NCBI RefSeq assembly: GCF_009720655.1
Contig: NZ_WNKS01000002.1
Span: 352,091-416,090 of the forward strand
DNA length: 64,000 nucleotides
DNA from: Rhodoblastus acidophilus
GTDB lineage: Bacteria > Pseudomonadota > Alphaproteobacteria > Rhizobiales > Beijerinckiaceae
Direction: 5' to 3'
Each line of letters opens with the position of its first letter. The first letter of the stretch is position 1. Positions 37,040 to 47,258 of this stretch are shown one piece after another. The notes beneath the pieces were generated by a model. The model did not search any database and was not told the DNA's origin. It was given only the letters and a program-made list of their open reading frames with translations. The translations under genes and the position numbers were made by a program.

Positions 37040-38386
37040 ATGCCTCATAGAATCCTGCGCGCCTTCAACTTTGGCGCGACGCGGATGCACCTGCCCAGCG
37101 ACGACGTGCAGTTTGGACAGAATGCGCGTCTCCTTCGCATGGACACGCTGGTCAAGCTGCGCTGGTTCGGCGTCGCCGGCCAGTTCGTGACCGTTCTGGC
37201 GACCGCGTTCATCCTGGAGTTCTCGTTCGACCTTGTTTTGTGCCTGGCCTTGGTCGGCTTCCTCGGGATCGTCAATCTCGTTGCGACGATTCTCGCGCCA
37301 CGGCATTTGCGGCTCACGGAAGTCAACGCAACCTATTTTCTGATCTTCGACGTCCTGCAACTCTGCGCGGTGCTCTATCTCACCGGCGGCATAGAGAACC
37401 CCTTCGCCATCCTCATCCTGGCGCCGGTGACGATTTCCGCCGTGTCGCTGCGGTTCCATCACATCATCAGCGTGGTTTCCGTCTCGGTGGCTTGTGTCAC
37501 CCTGTTGTGCCTGGTTCACAAGCCGCTGCCCTGGCGCGCCGGCGAAAGTTTTTCGCTCCCGCAACTCTATCAGGACGGTCTCTGGGCGGCGATCACCGTG
37601 TCCTGCCTTTTCATTTCCGTTTACGTCTCCCGGGTCGCCAACGAATCGCGCGTGCTCAGCCAGGCCTTGTCCGCGGCCGAACTTGTCCTCGAGCGCGAAA
37701 ACCATCTGTCCAAGCTGGACGGTCTCGCCGCCGCCGCCGCGCATGAGCTTGGAACCCCCTTGGCGACGATCTCGCTCGTGACCCACGAGTTAAACCGCGC
37801 CGCGGCTCCAACGGAGATCAAGGAGGATCTGGCTTTGCTGGAGCAGGAGGCGCGACGGTGTCGTGAAATCCTGGGCAAGCTCACCTCGCTCCCGGAAGAC
37901 GACGACGAGCCTTTTACGCGCACAAAGCTCGGTTTGCTGCTTGAACAGATCGCAAGCCCCTATCGGCAAGGCGCGATCGATATCCAGATCGACTTGAAAG
38001 GAAGCGACGGCGAACCCCAGTCGGACTGCAGTCCCGCCATGGTTTACGGCATCGGGAATTTCGTCGACAACGCCACGGACTTTGCGCGCTCGTCGGTGGT
38101 TATCTCGGCCAACTGGAATGCCCGAATCGTCGAGATCGTCATTGCCGACGATGGGCCTGGTTTCCCCATCGAGCTGCTCAACCAGCTTGGCGAGCCCTAT
38201 CTCGTGCGAAATTCAAAGCGGGGCGGGCATATCAAGGAGAGATCGGGGCTCGGTCTGGGCGTTTTCATCGCCAAAACCCTCCTGGAGCGATCCGGCGCAA
38301 AGGTTTCCTTCTGGAACGCCAGCAGTGGCGGGGCTCGCGTTTCGTTAAGCTGGAGCCGCAGCCGTTTTGAAAAGCCAAGTGTATAA
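37040..38386 (+). CDS. regB: Redox sensor histidine kinase, RegB/PrrB/ActS family
   Basis: 448 residues. Six membrane helices in the first 200 residues include the ubiquinone-sensing signature GGIENPF (116-122). The kinase core has H235 in the H-box AAAAHELGTPLATIS, the redox-active Cys C274 in RRCREILGKL, and N- and G-boxes (NFVDNATDFA, DDGPGFP, GLGLGVFIAKTL). RegB phosphorylates RegA in response to quinone-pool redox state and controls respiration, carbon and nitrogen fixation genes. The partner regA lies directly downstream. Confidence 0.95.
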   Translation: MPHRILRAFNFGATRMHLPSDDVQFGQNARLLRMDTLVKLRWFGVAGQFVTVLATAFILEFSFDLVLCLALVGFLGIVNLVATILAPRHLRLTEVNATYFLIFDVLQLCAVLYLTGGIENPFAILILAPVTISAVSLRFHHIISVVSVSVACVTLLCLVHKPLPWRAGESFSLPQLYQDGLWAAITVSCLFISVYVSRVANESRVLSQALSAAELVLERENHLSKLDGLAAAAAHELGTPLATISLVTHELNRAAAPTEIKEDLALLEQEARRCREILGKLTSLPEDDDEPFTRTKLGLLLEQIASPYRQGAIDIQIDLKGSDGEPQSDCSPAMVYGIGNFVDNATDFARSSVVISANWNARIVEIVIADDGPGFPIELLNQLGEPYLVRNSKRGGHIKERSGLGLGVFIAKTLLERSGAKVSFWNASSGGARVSLSWSRSRFEKPSV

Positions 38387-38464
38387 CTTGACATACATCA
38401 ATTTGTTTGGTCGTTCGCGGATATCCGTGCTGCGTTCGATTTCAGGCAAAAGGTGACAGCTCGC

Positions 38465-39070
38465 ATGCCTCCGTTCGGGAAAGATGAAGCCGTGGAAAGC
38501 GCAAAGGAAACCGAGGCCACCGAGGCGGCGCTTCTCTTCGAAAGAGACAAGACGCTTCTGATCGTCGATGACGACAAGCCGTTTCTCAATCGTCTGGCCA
38601 AGGCGATGACGGCGCGCGGATTTGTCGTGACCTGCGCCGATACGGTTGCGGAAGGCATGACCGCGGTTCAATCGACCCCGCCCGCCTTCGCCATCATCGA
38701 CATGCGCCTGACCGATGGCAACGGCCTCGATGTCATCAGCGAATTGAAGGCCCGCCGTCCGGACGCGCGCGGCATTATTCTCACCGGCTACGGCAACATT
38801 TCCTCGGCGGTTCTGGCGGTCAAGCTGGGCGCATTCGACTATCTCGCCAAGCCCACCGACGGCGACGAGATTTTTGCCGCCCTGATGAAATCAACGTCGA
38901 ACTCGGCCGGCGAAGCGCCGGCCAACCCGATGTCGGCCGAGCGGGTGCGCTGGGAACATATCCAGCGCATTTTCGAGCTCTGCGAACGCAATGTCTCGGA
39001 GACGGCGCGGAGACTGAACATGCACCGTCGCACCTTGCAGCGCATCCTCGCCAAACGGGCGCCGAAATAA
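38465..39070 (+). CDS. regA: Response regulator RegA/PrrA/ActR
   Basis: 201 residues from ATG 38465 (GTG 38453 possible). Receiver domain with phosphoacceptor D79 in AIIDMRLTDGNG, Lys in YLAKPTDGDEI, then a Pro-rich linker and a C-terminal Fis-type helix-turn-helix (ETARRLNMHRRTLQRIL), the hallmark of this nearly invariant family. It is the output partner of the adjacent RegB. The 78-base gap contains TTGACA (38389-38394) but no matching -10, so co-transcription from regB or a separate promoter are both open. Confidence 0.95.
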   Translation: MPPFGKDEAVESAKETEATEAALLFERDKTLLIVDDDKPFLNRLAKAMTARGFVVTCADTVAEGMTAVQSTPPAFAIIDMRLTDGNGLDVISELKARRPDARGIILTGYGNISSAVLAVKLGAFDYLAKPTDGDEIFAALMKSTSNSAGEAPANPMSAERVRWEHIQRIFELCERNVSETARRLNMHRRTLQRILAKRAPK

Positions 39071-39076
39071 ACGGGG

Positions 39077-40114
39077 TCACCGCGAGCCGTCGCGCCGACC
39101 GCCTGCGCGTGAAATCAGCAGCCGGATCAGGCGCTGTGAGGAAAGCGTCGGGCTTTCCCGCGTCGCCTTGGTAAAATTTTGCAGGGTTCGGACCAATCCG
39201 AGCAAGTCCTGAGCGTTGCCAGTTTTCATCTGCCGCATGAACTCGGCTTTGCGATTGAACCCTCCCGTGCTGCGCAACATGGACTGCAGCGCGTCGCCGG
39301 GATTGGCGCCGGCGTCCACGGCGCCCACGCCACGCTGCAAGGCCAGGGCGTGTCTCATCATGGCCATCAGAATGACGGTTGGATCGGCGCCCGACAGGGA
39401 AACGCTGAGCAGACGCTCGAGCAAGGTTTGGCGGTCGGATGAAAAAACGCCGTCCACGATTGCGTCGGTCTGAGTCAAATTGGGATCGTAACAGATCGCT
39501 TCGACGTCAGAGCAATGGACCATGCCCTGCCCGCTCGTGAACAGCAGCAGCTTTTCGATCTCGTTGCGCGTGGCGATTCGATCTTCGCCGAGAACCCCGA
39601 GCAGCGCGTCGCGCGCGCTGGGCTCGATCGCGCATCCGGCGGCCGCAAACTCCCTCTCGATCAGGCGCATCAGACTTCTGGCGTCATCGGGCCGGCATTC
39701 GATCGCGGCGGCGATATCCTGCGTTTCCGCCCATTTGCGCAGCGGCGCGTCACGGCGAAGCTCGCCGGCCTCCAGCACGATCAGGCAATTCTGCGGAGGC
39801 GCCCTGCCAATCATGTCCAGAGCGGGCAAAAGCGACTTGCCGCCGACGCTGACCAGAATGCAACGGTTCGAACTCTGGAACATGTCGATGGAATTGGCTT
39901 CATCGACAAGGAGCAGGGGATCCGACGCGATCGCGTCGCCGAGCAACTGGATTCTTTGGCCGGGAGCGTTTTCGCCGCCCAAAAAGGTGCGGCTGGCCTG
40001 CTGCGAGCGCTCGGAAACCAGGCCGCGATCCGGGCCGAAGAGCAAAATGACGCACGTGCGACCAAGCGGTCTGGCGAGGAAGTCGTCAGCATCTCCGATC
40101 GGAATCGCGACCAT
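39077..40114 (-). CDS. holA: DNA polymerase III subunit delta
   Basis: 345 residues. Clamp-loader subunit that opens the beta sliding clamp. The HolA pattern is recognisable: LLFGPDRGLVSERSQQ, DPLLLVDEANSIDMF, LIVLEAGELRRDAPLRK, and the C-terminal collar domain (LMAMMRHALALQRG). It lies 6 bases after lptE on the same strand, completing leuS-lptE-holA, an order shared widely among Proteobacteria. Confidence 0.92.
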   Translation of the reverse strand: MVAIPIGDADDFLARPLGRTCVILLFGPDRGLVSERSQQASRTFLGGENAPGQRIQLLGDAIASDPLLLVDEANSIDMFQSSNRCILVSVGGKSLLPALDMIGRAPPQNCLIVLEAGELRRDAPLRKWAETQDIAAAIECRPDDARSLMRLIEREFAAAGCAIEPSARDALLGVLGEDRIATRNEIEKLLLFTSGQGMVHCSDVEAICYDPNLTQTDAIVDGVFSSDRQTLLERLLSVSLSGADPTVILMAMMRHALALQRGVGAVDAGANPGDALQSMLRSTGGFNRKAEFMRQMKTGNAQDLLGLVRTLQNFTKATRESPTLSSQRLIRLLISRAGGRRDGSR

Positions 40115-40120
40115 GGCTGC

Positions 40121-40657
40121 TTATTTCGCCAGGGCGGCCGCGATTCGGGTCCGGATTTGCTCGGCGATCGTCCTCGCGTTGCGGATTTCGGCGTCACGCG
40201 CCGCCCGCACGTTGCTCAGTCGCTGCGAAGTGCGATCGTAAGACACGGATTCCATGACGCTGCCGCTCACCAACGGCTTGTCCCCGCCGCCGGCGACCGG
40301 GAACAATTTATACTGCGCTTCAACGGCGATCGCGGCGGCTTCGGCCTGGCCGGTGAACGTATTGATGATCGGCGTCGACATGCGCTCGGTCAAAGTCACG
40401 ACCAGGCGGTATTTCGGCGTCGGCGACGAACCCGTGCCATTGAGCTGTGAAATCAGCTCGTTGGTCACATAATGGCCGAGACGATCGGGAATCGGCTCCA
40501 CCTTGATCAGTTGCAATTCCTCGCCGACCGCGCCACCGCCGGGCGCGGCGGTCATGTACAGCGGCTGCACGCAACCGCCGACAAGCAGGGCGCAGCCCAG
40601 GGCCATCGCTGTGGCGACCCTTCCCTGCCGGGCTGTTGCGCGATTAGACGACGACAT
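40121..40657 (-). CDS. lptE: LPS-assembly lipoprotein LptE
   Basis: 178 residues from ATG 40657, overlapping the end of leuS by 14 bases. A lipoprotein signal peptide ends at LLVGGC (lipidated C29), followed by QPLYM, the usual LptE beginning. LptE plugs the LptD barrel in the outer membrane and assists LPS delivery. Sequence conservation in this family is low, so the call depends on the lipobox, size and the leuS-holA context. Confidence 0.88.
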   Translation of the reverse strand: MSSSNRATARQGRVATAMALGCALLVGGCVQPLYMTAAPGGGAVGEELQLIKVEPIPDRLGHYVTNELISQLNGTGSSPTPKYRLVVTLTERMSTPIINTFTGQAEAAAIAVEAQYKLFPVAGGGDKPLVSGSVMESVSYDRTSQRLSNVRAARDAEIRNARTIAEQIRTRIAAALAK

Positions 40658-43259
40658 TGATGATCCTCTGGGGGACAACGATGATCTTCCTGGGCGTCCG
40701 GTCCTCGCAGGCGCGTTGAATCGCCTCCAAAGCCATGACGGCGGCTTCGATGTCCGTCTGCCCGGCATCCCGGGCAATGGTCAGTTCGGCGCGCTTCTTG
40801 CCATTAATCTGCACCGGAAGCGTTACCATATCCTCGACGATAAGAGAACGATCGGCGACCGGCCAGGGCGTTTCCGCCACCGGTTTCTCGCCGCCCAACT
40901 CCGCCCAGCATTCCTCGCCCAGATGCGGCATCATCGGAGCGAACAACTGGACGAGAATTCTTCCGGCCTCGCGGAACGCGACGCGCACATCGTCCTCGGC
41001 GGGCGCATCGATCCCGGAAAGCAATGTGTTCAACTGATTGGCGAGGTCATAGATATGCGCGACGCAGCGGTTGAAGCGCAGACGGGCGAGGTCGTCCTCC
41101 GCCTTGACCAAAGCGGCGTGGGCCGCCTTGCGAATCCGGTTCGCCTGCTCGCCGAACCGCGCGACCTCAGGCGCGCCGGCGGAAAGATCGGCGATTTCGC
41201 CGACGAGCCGCCACAGCCTCTGCACGAACTTGCCGGCCGCCTGAACGCCATCCTCGGTCCAGATCACGTCGCGGTCGGGCGGCGAATCGGACAGCATGAA
41301 CCAGCGTGCGGTGTCGGCGCCATAGGTCGCGATGATGTCGTCGGGGTCGACGGTGTTGCGCTTCGACTTCGACATTTTTTCGATGGAGCCGATGTCCACC
41401 GGCCGCCCGTCGTCCAAGGCGAAGGCGCGCCGCGCCGGACCGTCGGCCTCGAAGCGAATCTCGCTGGGCGACATCCAGGCCCCGTCCGCCGACTTGTAAG
41501 TCTCGTGGACCACCATGCCCTGGGTGAACAGGCCCGCGAAAGGCTCGCTCAGGCCGACATGGCCGGTGGCGCGCATGGCGCGGGTGAAGAACCGCGCATA
41601 AAGCAGGTGAAGGATCGCGTGCTCGATGCCGCCGATATATTGGTCGACGGGCAACCAGTGATCGACCACGGCCTTGTCCGTCGGCGCGGCCACGGTCCAG
41701 GGATCGGTGAAGCGGGCGAAATACCAGGACGAATCGACGAACGTGTCCATCGTGTCGGTCTCGCGCAGCGCCGGCTTGCCGCACTTGGGACAGGTGGTGT
41801 TGCGCCACGTTTCATGGCGGTCTAGCGGATTGCCAGGGAGGTCGAAGGTGACGTCCGGCGGCAGTTCGATCGGCAGGCTTTCGCGCGGAGCCGGGACGAT
41901 GCCGCAGGACTCGCAATGAATAATGGGGATCGGGCAGCCCCAGTACCGTTGGCGCGAAATGCCCCAGTCGCGCAGCTTGAAATTGATTTTTCGTTGAGCG
42001 CGCGGCGCGCCCTCGACACGCTCGCCTTCCAGGCGGCGCAAGACCTCCTCGAACGCCTGCGCGGGCGTCATGCCGTCGAGGAACCGCGAGTTGACCAGGA
42101 GACCATCGCCATCATAGGCCGTTTCATCGACGGCGAAGGTTTTGGGATCGGCGCCCTCGGGGCGTACGACGATGGTCCAGCCCAGATCGTATTTGCGGGC
42201 AAAATCGAGGTCGCGCTGGTCATGGGCGGGGCAGCCGAAAATGGCGCCCGTGCCATAATCCATCAGCACGAAATTGGCGACATAAATCGGCAGGGTCCAT
42301 TCGGCGTCGAACGGATGCCTGACCCGAACGCCCGTATCAAAACCCTTCTTTTCCGCGGTCTCCAGCGCCGCGCTCGAGGTGCCGACGCGGCGGCATTCCT
42401 CGATGAACGCCTGCAAATCGGCGTTGTCGCGCGCCAGTTCGGCGGCGAGGGGGTGATCCGGCGACACCGCGATGAAGCGCGCACCGAACAAGGTGTCGGG
42501 CCGCGTGGTGAAAACCTCGACGGTCTTGAACGCATGCTCGCCAGCGACGTCGAATTTGACCAGCGCGCCTTCGGACCGGCCGATCCAGTTCTTCTGCATC
42601 AGCCGGACTTTTTCCGGCCAGCGGTCGAGCCCGTCGAGCGAGGTCAGCAAATCTTCGGCGAAATCGGTGATCTTGAAGAACCATTGGGTGAGTTCGCGCT
42701 GTTCGACCAGCGCGCCCGAACGCCAGCCGCGCCCGTCGATGACCTGCTCGTTCGCCAGAACCGTCTGGTCGACCGGGTCCCAGTTGACCTTGGCGTTCTT
42801 GCGATAAATCAACCCCTTGTCGAGCATGTCCAGGAACATGGCCTGCTGATGCCGGTAATAGCTGGGATCGCAGGTGGCGATCTCGCGCGACCAGTCGATG
42901 GACAGCCCCATGCTTTGCAATTGTTTGCGCATGGTGGCGATATTGGCGTAGGTCCATTCGCCGGGATGGGAGCGGTTCAGCCGAGCCGCGTTTTCCGCCG
43001 GCATGCCGAACGCGTCCCAGCCCATGGGATGCAGCACATTATATCCGCGCGCGCGCATGACCCGGGCGACGACATCGCCCATCGCGTAATTGCGCACGTG
43101 TCCCATGTGAATCCGCCCTGACGGATAGGGAAACATTTCCAGCACATAATATTTCGGCCGGGTGTCGGCGTTGCGCGTCAGAAACGTCTGGCGGTCCGAC
43201 CATTCCTTTTGCCACTTCGGTTCGGATTCGTGGGGATTGTAACGGTCAGGGCGCATCAA
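40644..43259 (-). CDS. leuS: Leucyl-tRNA synthetase
   Basis: 871 residues, class I synthetase. HIGH-equivalent [13 protein letters not shown] at about residue 50, the editing domain insert with [18 protein letters not shown], a zinc-ribbon region (CESCGIVP), and [14 protein letters not shown] with the second lysine of KMSKS. It is the first gene of the minus-strand leuS-lptE-holA unit and is divergent from the yggS gene, with a 151-base gap. Confidence 0.97.
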   Translation of the reverse strand: MMRPDRYNPHESEPKWQKEWSDRQTFLTRNADTRPKYYVLEMFPYPSGRIHMGHVRNYAMGDVVARVMRARGYNVLHPMGWDAFGMPAENAARLNRSHPGEWTYANIATMRKQLQSMGLSIDWSREIATCDPSYYRHQQAMFLDMLDKGLIYRKNAKVNWDPVDQTVLANEQVIDGRGWRSGALVEQRELTQWFFKITDFAEDLLTSLDGLDRWPEKVRLMQKNWIGRSEGALVKFDVAGEHAFKTVEVFTTRPDTLFGARFIAVSPDHPLAAELARDNADLQAFIEECRRVGTSSAALETAEKKGFDTGVRVRHPFDAEWTLPIYVANFVLMDYGTGAIFGCPAHDQRDLDFARKYDLGWTIVVRPEGADPKTFAVDETAYDGDGLLVNSRFLDGMTPAQAFEEVLRRLEGERVEGAPRAQRKINFKLRDWGISRQRYWGCPIPIIHCESCGIVPAPRESLPIELPPDVTFDLPGNPLDRHETWRNTTCPKCGKPALRETDTMDTFVDSSWYFARFTDPWTVAAPTDKAVVDHWLPVDQYIGGIEHAILHLLYARFFTRAMRATGHVGLSEPFAGLFTQGMVVHETYKSADGAWMSPSEIRFEADGPARRAFALDDGRPVDIGSIEKMSKSKRNTVDPDDIIATYGADTARWFMLSDSPPDRDVIWTEDGVQAAGKFVQRLWRLVGEIADLSAGAPEVARFGEQANRIRKAAHAALVKAEDDLARLRFNRCVAHIYDLANQLNTLLSGIDAPAEDDVRVAFREAGRILVQLFAPMMPHLGEECWAELGGEKPVAETPWPVADRSLIVEDMVTLPVQINGKKRAELTIARDAGQTDIEAAVMALEAIQRACEDRTPRKIIVVPQRIINVVV

Positions 43260-43410
43260 ACTTCAGGCTCTTCCAAACGGTTCCAAGCTGCCGCAATGAG
43301 CATGATTTCGGTTCACCGGTCAATTGATTTGGCCGACTCCGGACCGATTGGCATTCGCCCGCGCGCCGCCTATGGTCCTCGCGACTCAATCGCGAGACAG
43401 GAGTTTTGGC

Positions 43411-44091
43411 GTGGTGAGCGTGTCCGCAGTCGACGATGTCCCCGGCAGGCTTGAAAAGGTGCGGCGCGCCATCGCGCGGGCTTGCGTCGACACGCGGCGC
43501 GATCCAGCCGAGATGAACCTGGTTTGCGTCTCAAAGACGTTTTCGGCTGACGAAATCCTTCCCGCCCTGCGCTCGGGCCAACGGATTTTTGGCGAGAACC
43601 GCGTCCAGGAGGCAGCCGCCAAATGGCCCGCTCTGCGCGTTGATTTTCCTGACATCGAACTGCACCTGATTGGTCCCTTGCAGTCGAACAAGGTCGAAAT
43701 GGCCATCGATGTCTTCGACACGATTCAGTCGGTCGATCGCTTGAAGATCGCGTCGGCCATCGCCGAACATTCAAGAAAGAAGAACAAGACTATTTCCTGT
43801 TTCATCCAGGTCAATACAGGCGCGGAAAGCCAGAAGGCCGGCGTTTCGGTCGAGGAATTGCCGGCGCTGCTCAATGCCTGCCGGCATGACCTTGGGCTGA
43901 CCATCGAGGGACTGATGTGCATCCCTCCGGTGGATCGTCCGGTCAGCCCGCATTTTGCGCTTCTCTATCGTCTTGGCCGGGATTTGGGCGTCGAAAATCT
44001 TTCCATGGGCATGAGCGCCGATTTTGAGCAGGCGATCCAGCTTGGCGCCACCCATGTTCGGGTCGGATCCGCCATCTTCGGCTCGCGCTGA
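43411..44091 (+). CDS. YggS/PLPBP family pyridoxal phosphate homeostasis protein
   Basis: 226 residues from GTG 43411, preceded by ACAGGAG with 7-base spacing. The PLP lysine is in LVCVSKTF; further family marks are IFGENRVQEA, LHLIGPLQSNKV, IQVNTGAESQKAGV and LSMGMSADFEQAI. The family binds PLP without known catalysis and affects amino-acid and vitamin B6 balance. Its last 127 bases are overlapped on the other strand by the L,D-transpeptidase gene. Confidence 0.94.
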   Translation: MVSVSAVDDVPGRLEKVRRAIARACVDTRRDPAEMNLVCVSKTFSADEILPALRSGQRIFGENRVQEAAAKWPALRVDFPDIELHLIGPLQSNKVEMAIDVFDTIQSVDRLKIASAIAEHSRKKNKTISCFIQVNTGAESQKAGVSVEELPALLNACRHDLGLTIEGLMCIPPVDRPVSPHFALLYRLGRDLGVENLSMGMSADFEQAIQLGATHVRVGSAIFGSR

Positions 44092-44699
44092 GGCCTTCTG
44101 CCGCACCCGATCACAAGGATCGGACGCTCCGCGAGCCTGTGCTGGATATGTCTCATGTCGCGCGCCCGAACCGCTACGCAGCCGGCGGTCGGTTGCAGGT
44201 TTTCATGGGCAAGGTGAAAGAACACCGCGCTCCCGCGCCCGATGGCTCTGGGCCTGATATTGAAATTCAGAATGCCGATGACATCGTAGAGGTGGTCCTC
44301 GCGCCAGAGATTTTCGCAACTGGCGGGCGAGGGCAGCCGCACAGGCCGGTTGTAGTTTCTCGAGCCGGGGTCGTCGCACCACCCGTCGAGAGGCCGGACG
44401 CCGCTTTCCCCGGCAAAGCCGGAGCGCCAGCGGTCGGTTCGCCGCAGCCAGCCCAAAATCGTCAGGCGTCCGATGGGGGTCACGCCGTCGCCTTCACGGC
44501 GCTTCACGCCGATTCCGCCGCGGCCGATGGCGCATTCCACAAGGTTCGCGCCGACCCGCAGCAGGCCTCTGGGACCTCTCGCGAGACGCGGAAGCTGCTG
44601 AACAAAAAGAATCTTGATTTTCGCCCCGAAAATGCCACCGCTTTTCAACACGGAGTTTTGACGACGGGAACGCGAAAGCGTAGATTTTTCACTTGTCAC
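43965..44699 (-). CDS. L,D-transpeptidase (YkuD-like) family protein
   Basis: 244 residues. The catalytic YkuD-like signature is HLAHENLQPTAGCVAV with the nucleophile Cys; upstream parts match the compact family form: KRREGDGVTPIGRL, DGWCDDPGSRNYNRPV, LWREDHLYDV. Such enzymes cross-link peptidoglycan or attach outer-membrane lipoproteins. The apparent start is GTG 44699 and is uncertain; no clear signal peptide is seen. The expected domain end is near IQHRLAERPILVIG, but the frame runs on about 45 residues, antisense to yggS. This looks like a lost stop codon. Confidence 0.82.
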   Translation of the reverse strand: MTSEKSTLSRSRRQNSVLKSGGIFGAKIKILFVQQLPRLARGPRGLLRVGANLVECAIGRGGIGVKRREGDGVTPIGRLTILGWLRRTDRWRSGFAGESGVRPLDGWCDDPGSRNYNRPVRLPSPASCENLWREDHLYDVIGILNFNIRPRAIGRGSAVFFHLAHENLQPTAGCVAVRARDMRHIQHRLAERPILVIGCGRRPQREPKMADPTRTWVAPSWIACSKSALMPMERFSTPKSRPRR

Positions 44700-44761
44700 G
44701 GGTTCGCCCGTTGGTGTTGGCGCGACTTCAAGCGTGGTCCAAGCCGTACATAGGATAATTC

Positions 44762-45448
44762 ATGTCGCAAGTCCGTTCGATCTTGATCGTTGACGATGAT
44801 GCGCATTTGAGACTTTCACTGCTCGAACAACTGAGCATCCACAGTGAGTTTGTCGCCTATGAAGCGTCGGATGTGAAATCCGGTCTGGACGTCATCAATG
44901 AACATCCAATCGATCTCATCATCATGGACATCGGCCTCCCCGACGGAGACGGGCGCGATGTCATCAAGCAATTGCGCGCGGCAGGCTTTCAGAAGCCGGT
45001 CATCCTGCTGACCGGGCAGGATTCCGAGCATGACGTGGTTCGCGGCCTCGATTCCGGCGCCAACGACTATGTCAGCAAGCCCTTTCGCTTCTCGATCCTG
45101 CTGGCGCGCATTCGGGCGCACATACGCCAGCACGAATTCAGCGACGACGCGAGCTTCCAGATCGCGTCCTACACGTTTCATCCAGGATCGAAACTCCTGG
45201 TCGCCAAGAGCGGCGCCAAGCTGAAGCTGACGGAGAAAGAGACCTCGATTCTCCAATATCTCAACCGGGCCAAGGGCGGGGTGGTGTCGCGAGACGAATT
45301 GTTGCGCGAAGTCTGGGGCTACAACGCCAACGTTACGACTCACACGCTCGAAACACACATCTATCGGTTGCGGCAGAAGATCGAAGTCGATCCGACCAAT
45401 TCGAAAATTCTCATCACGGATATCGGCGGCTACCGGCTGTCGCCCTGA
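44762..45448 (+). CDS. OmpR/PhoB-family response regulator
   Basis: 228 residues. Receiver domain with D11-D13 acidic cluster (LIVDDDAH), phosphoacceptor D56 (IIMDIGLPDGDG) and the conserved Lys (DYVSKPFR). The C-terminal winged helix has LTEKETSILQYLNR and TLETHIYRLRQKIE. No histidine kinase is adjacent; instead a cyclic-nucleotide-domain protein follows after 24 bases. It is divergent from the L,D-transpeptidase gene, so envelope control is a possible but unproved role. Confidence 0.93.
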   Translation: MSQVRSILIVDDDAHLRLSLLEQLSIHSEFVAYEASDVKSGLDVINEHPIDLIIMDIGLPDGDGRDVIKQLRAAGFQKPVILLTGQDSEHDVVRGLDSGANDYVSKPFRFSILLARIRAHIRQHEFSDDASFQIASYTFHPGSKLLVAKSGAKLKLTEKETSILQYLNRAKGGVVSRDELLREVWGYNANVTTHTLETHIYRLRQKIEVDPTNSKILITDIGGYRLSP

Positions 45449-45472
45449 AACGAGAAGAAAATAGGACTCATC

Positions 45473-45937
45473 ATGTCCACCGCAGACACCGTTGCGCTTC
45501 TGGGCCGCCTGCCGATTTTCGCCAAGCTCGAACCGGGGGCTCTCAGGCTGATCGCATTCGCTGCGGAAACCAGGAACCTGCGCGCTGGCGACATCCTGTT
45601 CCGGCAGGGGGACCTCGCCGACTGCGGCTATCTCCTGCTGACGGGCGCCATCACGCTCACTGGCGACAATGTCGGCGACTCCATGCCGATGGTGAAGGAA
45701 GGCGACCTGCTGGGTGAGACGGCGCTGATCGTCACGACCAAGCGCCCCGTCACCGCCATCGCCCGCCAGAATTGCACCGTGCTCAGAATATCACGCGCCT
45801 TGTTCTTGCGCGTCCTGGAGGAGTATCCGGCGAGCGCCGACCGATTGCGCCGGGACATTCTGGCCCACATCAACGCGCTCGGCGGCGATCTCGAAGTGTT
45901 TCGGCGCAGCCTGATCTCGGGCGACGCCGACGCGTGA
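45473..45937 (+). CDS. Cyclic nucleotide-binding-domain protein without DNA-binding domain
   Basis: 154 residues. A single CRP-like sensor domain: LGRLPIFAKLEPGALRLIAF, GDILFRQGDLADCGYLLLTG, then GDLLGETALIVTTKRPVTA (phosphate-binding cassette in GETAL...RPVTA, where Arg is the cNMP contact). There is no C-terminal helix-turn-helix. It probably senses or binds as a stand-alone module and is likely co-expressed with the response regulator before it. It converges on folC with a 4-base gap. Confidence 0.88.
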   Translation: MSTADTVALLGRLPIFAKLEPGALRLIAFAAETRNLRAGDILFRQGDLADCGYLLLTGAITLTGDNVGDSMPMVKEGDLLGETALIVTTKRPVTAIARQNCTVLRISRALFLRVLEEYPASADRLRRDILAHINALGGDLEVFRRSLISGDADA

Positions 45938-45941
45938 TCGC

Positions 45942-47258
45942 CTATTCCGGCGGCGTGCCGTTGGCGGCGAGGACATCGCCGCTGAGATAAAGCGAGCCGG
46001 CGATCAGAATGCGCGGCGGGCGCCGCCAGTCGGCGTCCGCCAAAGTTCTTAGCGCGCTGTCGACATCGGCCTCAACGCGCGCGTAAAAACCCAGCTTTTC
46101 GGCAAGGCCCACGATTTCGTCCGGCGGCCATGACGCCTGGTCGCCGTGGATCGGGACGGCGATCACTTGCGTCGCCATGCCGGCGAATTGTTTCAAAAAA
46201 CCCTCGGGGTCCTTCGATTTGAGCGAACTGAAGACAAGCACGAGCGGCAGCGGCGTAATCGCGTCGCGTTCCGCCATAGCCTTCGCCAGCGCCTTGGCGC
46301 CGGCTTCGTTGTGACCGCCATCGAGCCAGAGCTCCGCGCCTCCCGGCGCCAAGGTCGCGAGTCGCCCGCCCCGAAGATTTTGCAGACGCGCCGGCCAGCT
46401 CGCCGCAACCATCCCCCGCTCGAAGGCTTGTTCCGGGAGTCCGGGAAACGCGGCGCGCAAAGCGGCGATGGCGACGCCCGCGTTTCCGGTTTGATGCGCG
46501 CCGAACAGTTTTGGCGCGGGCAAATCGAGAAGGCCGGACTGATCTTCGTAGACCAGCCGGTCGGCCTCGCGCCGGCAAAGATAGTCCTGGCCCCAGACAA
46601 GGGGCGTGACGCCCAGGCGAGCCGCCACTCTTTCGAGCGTCGCTTGCGCCACATCGACTTGTTCAGCGAATACGGCGGGCGCCCCACGCTTGAGGATTCC
46701 CGCCTTTTCCGCCGCGATCGCCTCCAGCGTGTCTCCCAAGAATTCGACGTGATCCCGGGAGACCGGGGTGATCACCGCACAGGCGGGCTTGTCGATGACG
46801 TTGGTGGCGTCGAGGCGGCCGCCCAGGCCGACCTCCAGCAGAAGCACGTCGGCGGGATGCTCGGAAAACAGTTTGAACGCCGCGGCGGTCGTCGCCTCGA
46901 AAAAAGTGATGGGCAAGGCGCCGTTGGCGGCCTCCACGGCTTCGAAAGCCGCGCTCAGCGCTTCATCCGAGACGAGCTTTCCGCCAGGGCGGTCGGCGAG
47001 GCGGACGCGCTCGTTAAACCGAACCAGATGCGGCGACGTGTAGACGTGCACGCCAAACCCGGATGCTTCGAGGATGGCGCGCATAAAAGCGATGGTCGAG
47101 CCTTTGCCGTTCGTTCCCGCGACGTGGATGACCGGTGGAAGGCTTTTCTGCGGGTCGCCCAGAGCCCCCAGCAGCCGCCTCATCCGATCCAGCGAAAGAT
47201 CGATCTTTTTGGGATGAAGATGCAGCAGACGTTCGAGGATCGGGTCTGGCGCGGACAT
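45942..47258 (-). CDS. folC: Bifunctional folylpolyglutamate/dihydrofolate synthase
   Basis: 438 residues. Mur-ligase-family enzyme adding glutamate to folates. Motifs: HVAGTNGKGSTIAFM (P-loop), EVGLGGRLDATNV, DHVEFLGDTLEAIA and the C-terminal WLDGGHNEAGAKAL. Start ATG at 47258 overlaps the accD stop as TGATG. accD-folC adjacency is conserved in many Proteobacteria. Confidence 0.96.
   Translation of the reverse strand: MSAPDPILERLLHLHPKKIDLSLDRMRRLLGALGDPQKSLPPVIHVAGTNGKGSTIAFMRAILEASGFGVHVYTSPHLVRFNERVRLADRPGGKLVSDEALSAAFEAVEAANGALPITFFEATTAAAFKLFSEHPADVLLLEVGLGGRLDATNVIDKPACAVITPVSRDHVEFLGDTLEAIAAEKAGILKRGAPAVFAEQVDVAQATLERVAARLGVTPLVWGQDYLCRREADRLVYEDQSGLLDLPAPKLFGAHQTGNAGVAIAALRAAFPGLPEQAFERGMVAASWPARLQNLRGGRLATLAPGGAELWLDGGHNEAGAKALAKAMAERDAITPLPLVLVFSSLKSKDPEGFLKQFAGMATQVIAVPIHGDQASWPPDEIVGLAEKLGFYARVEADVDSALRTLADADWRRPPRILIAGSLYLSGDVLAANGTPPE

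Noticed and set aside
38389..38394. TTGACA between regB and regA as a regA promoter
   Set aside because: No -10 hexamer at 16-18 bases; co-transcription from regB is equally likely.
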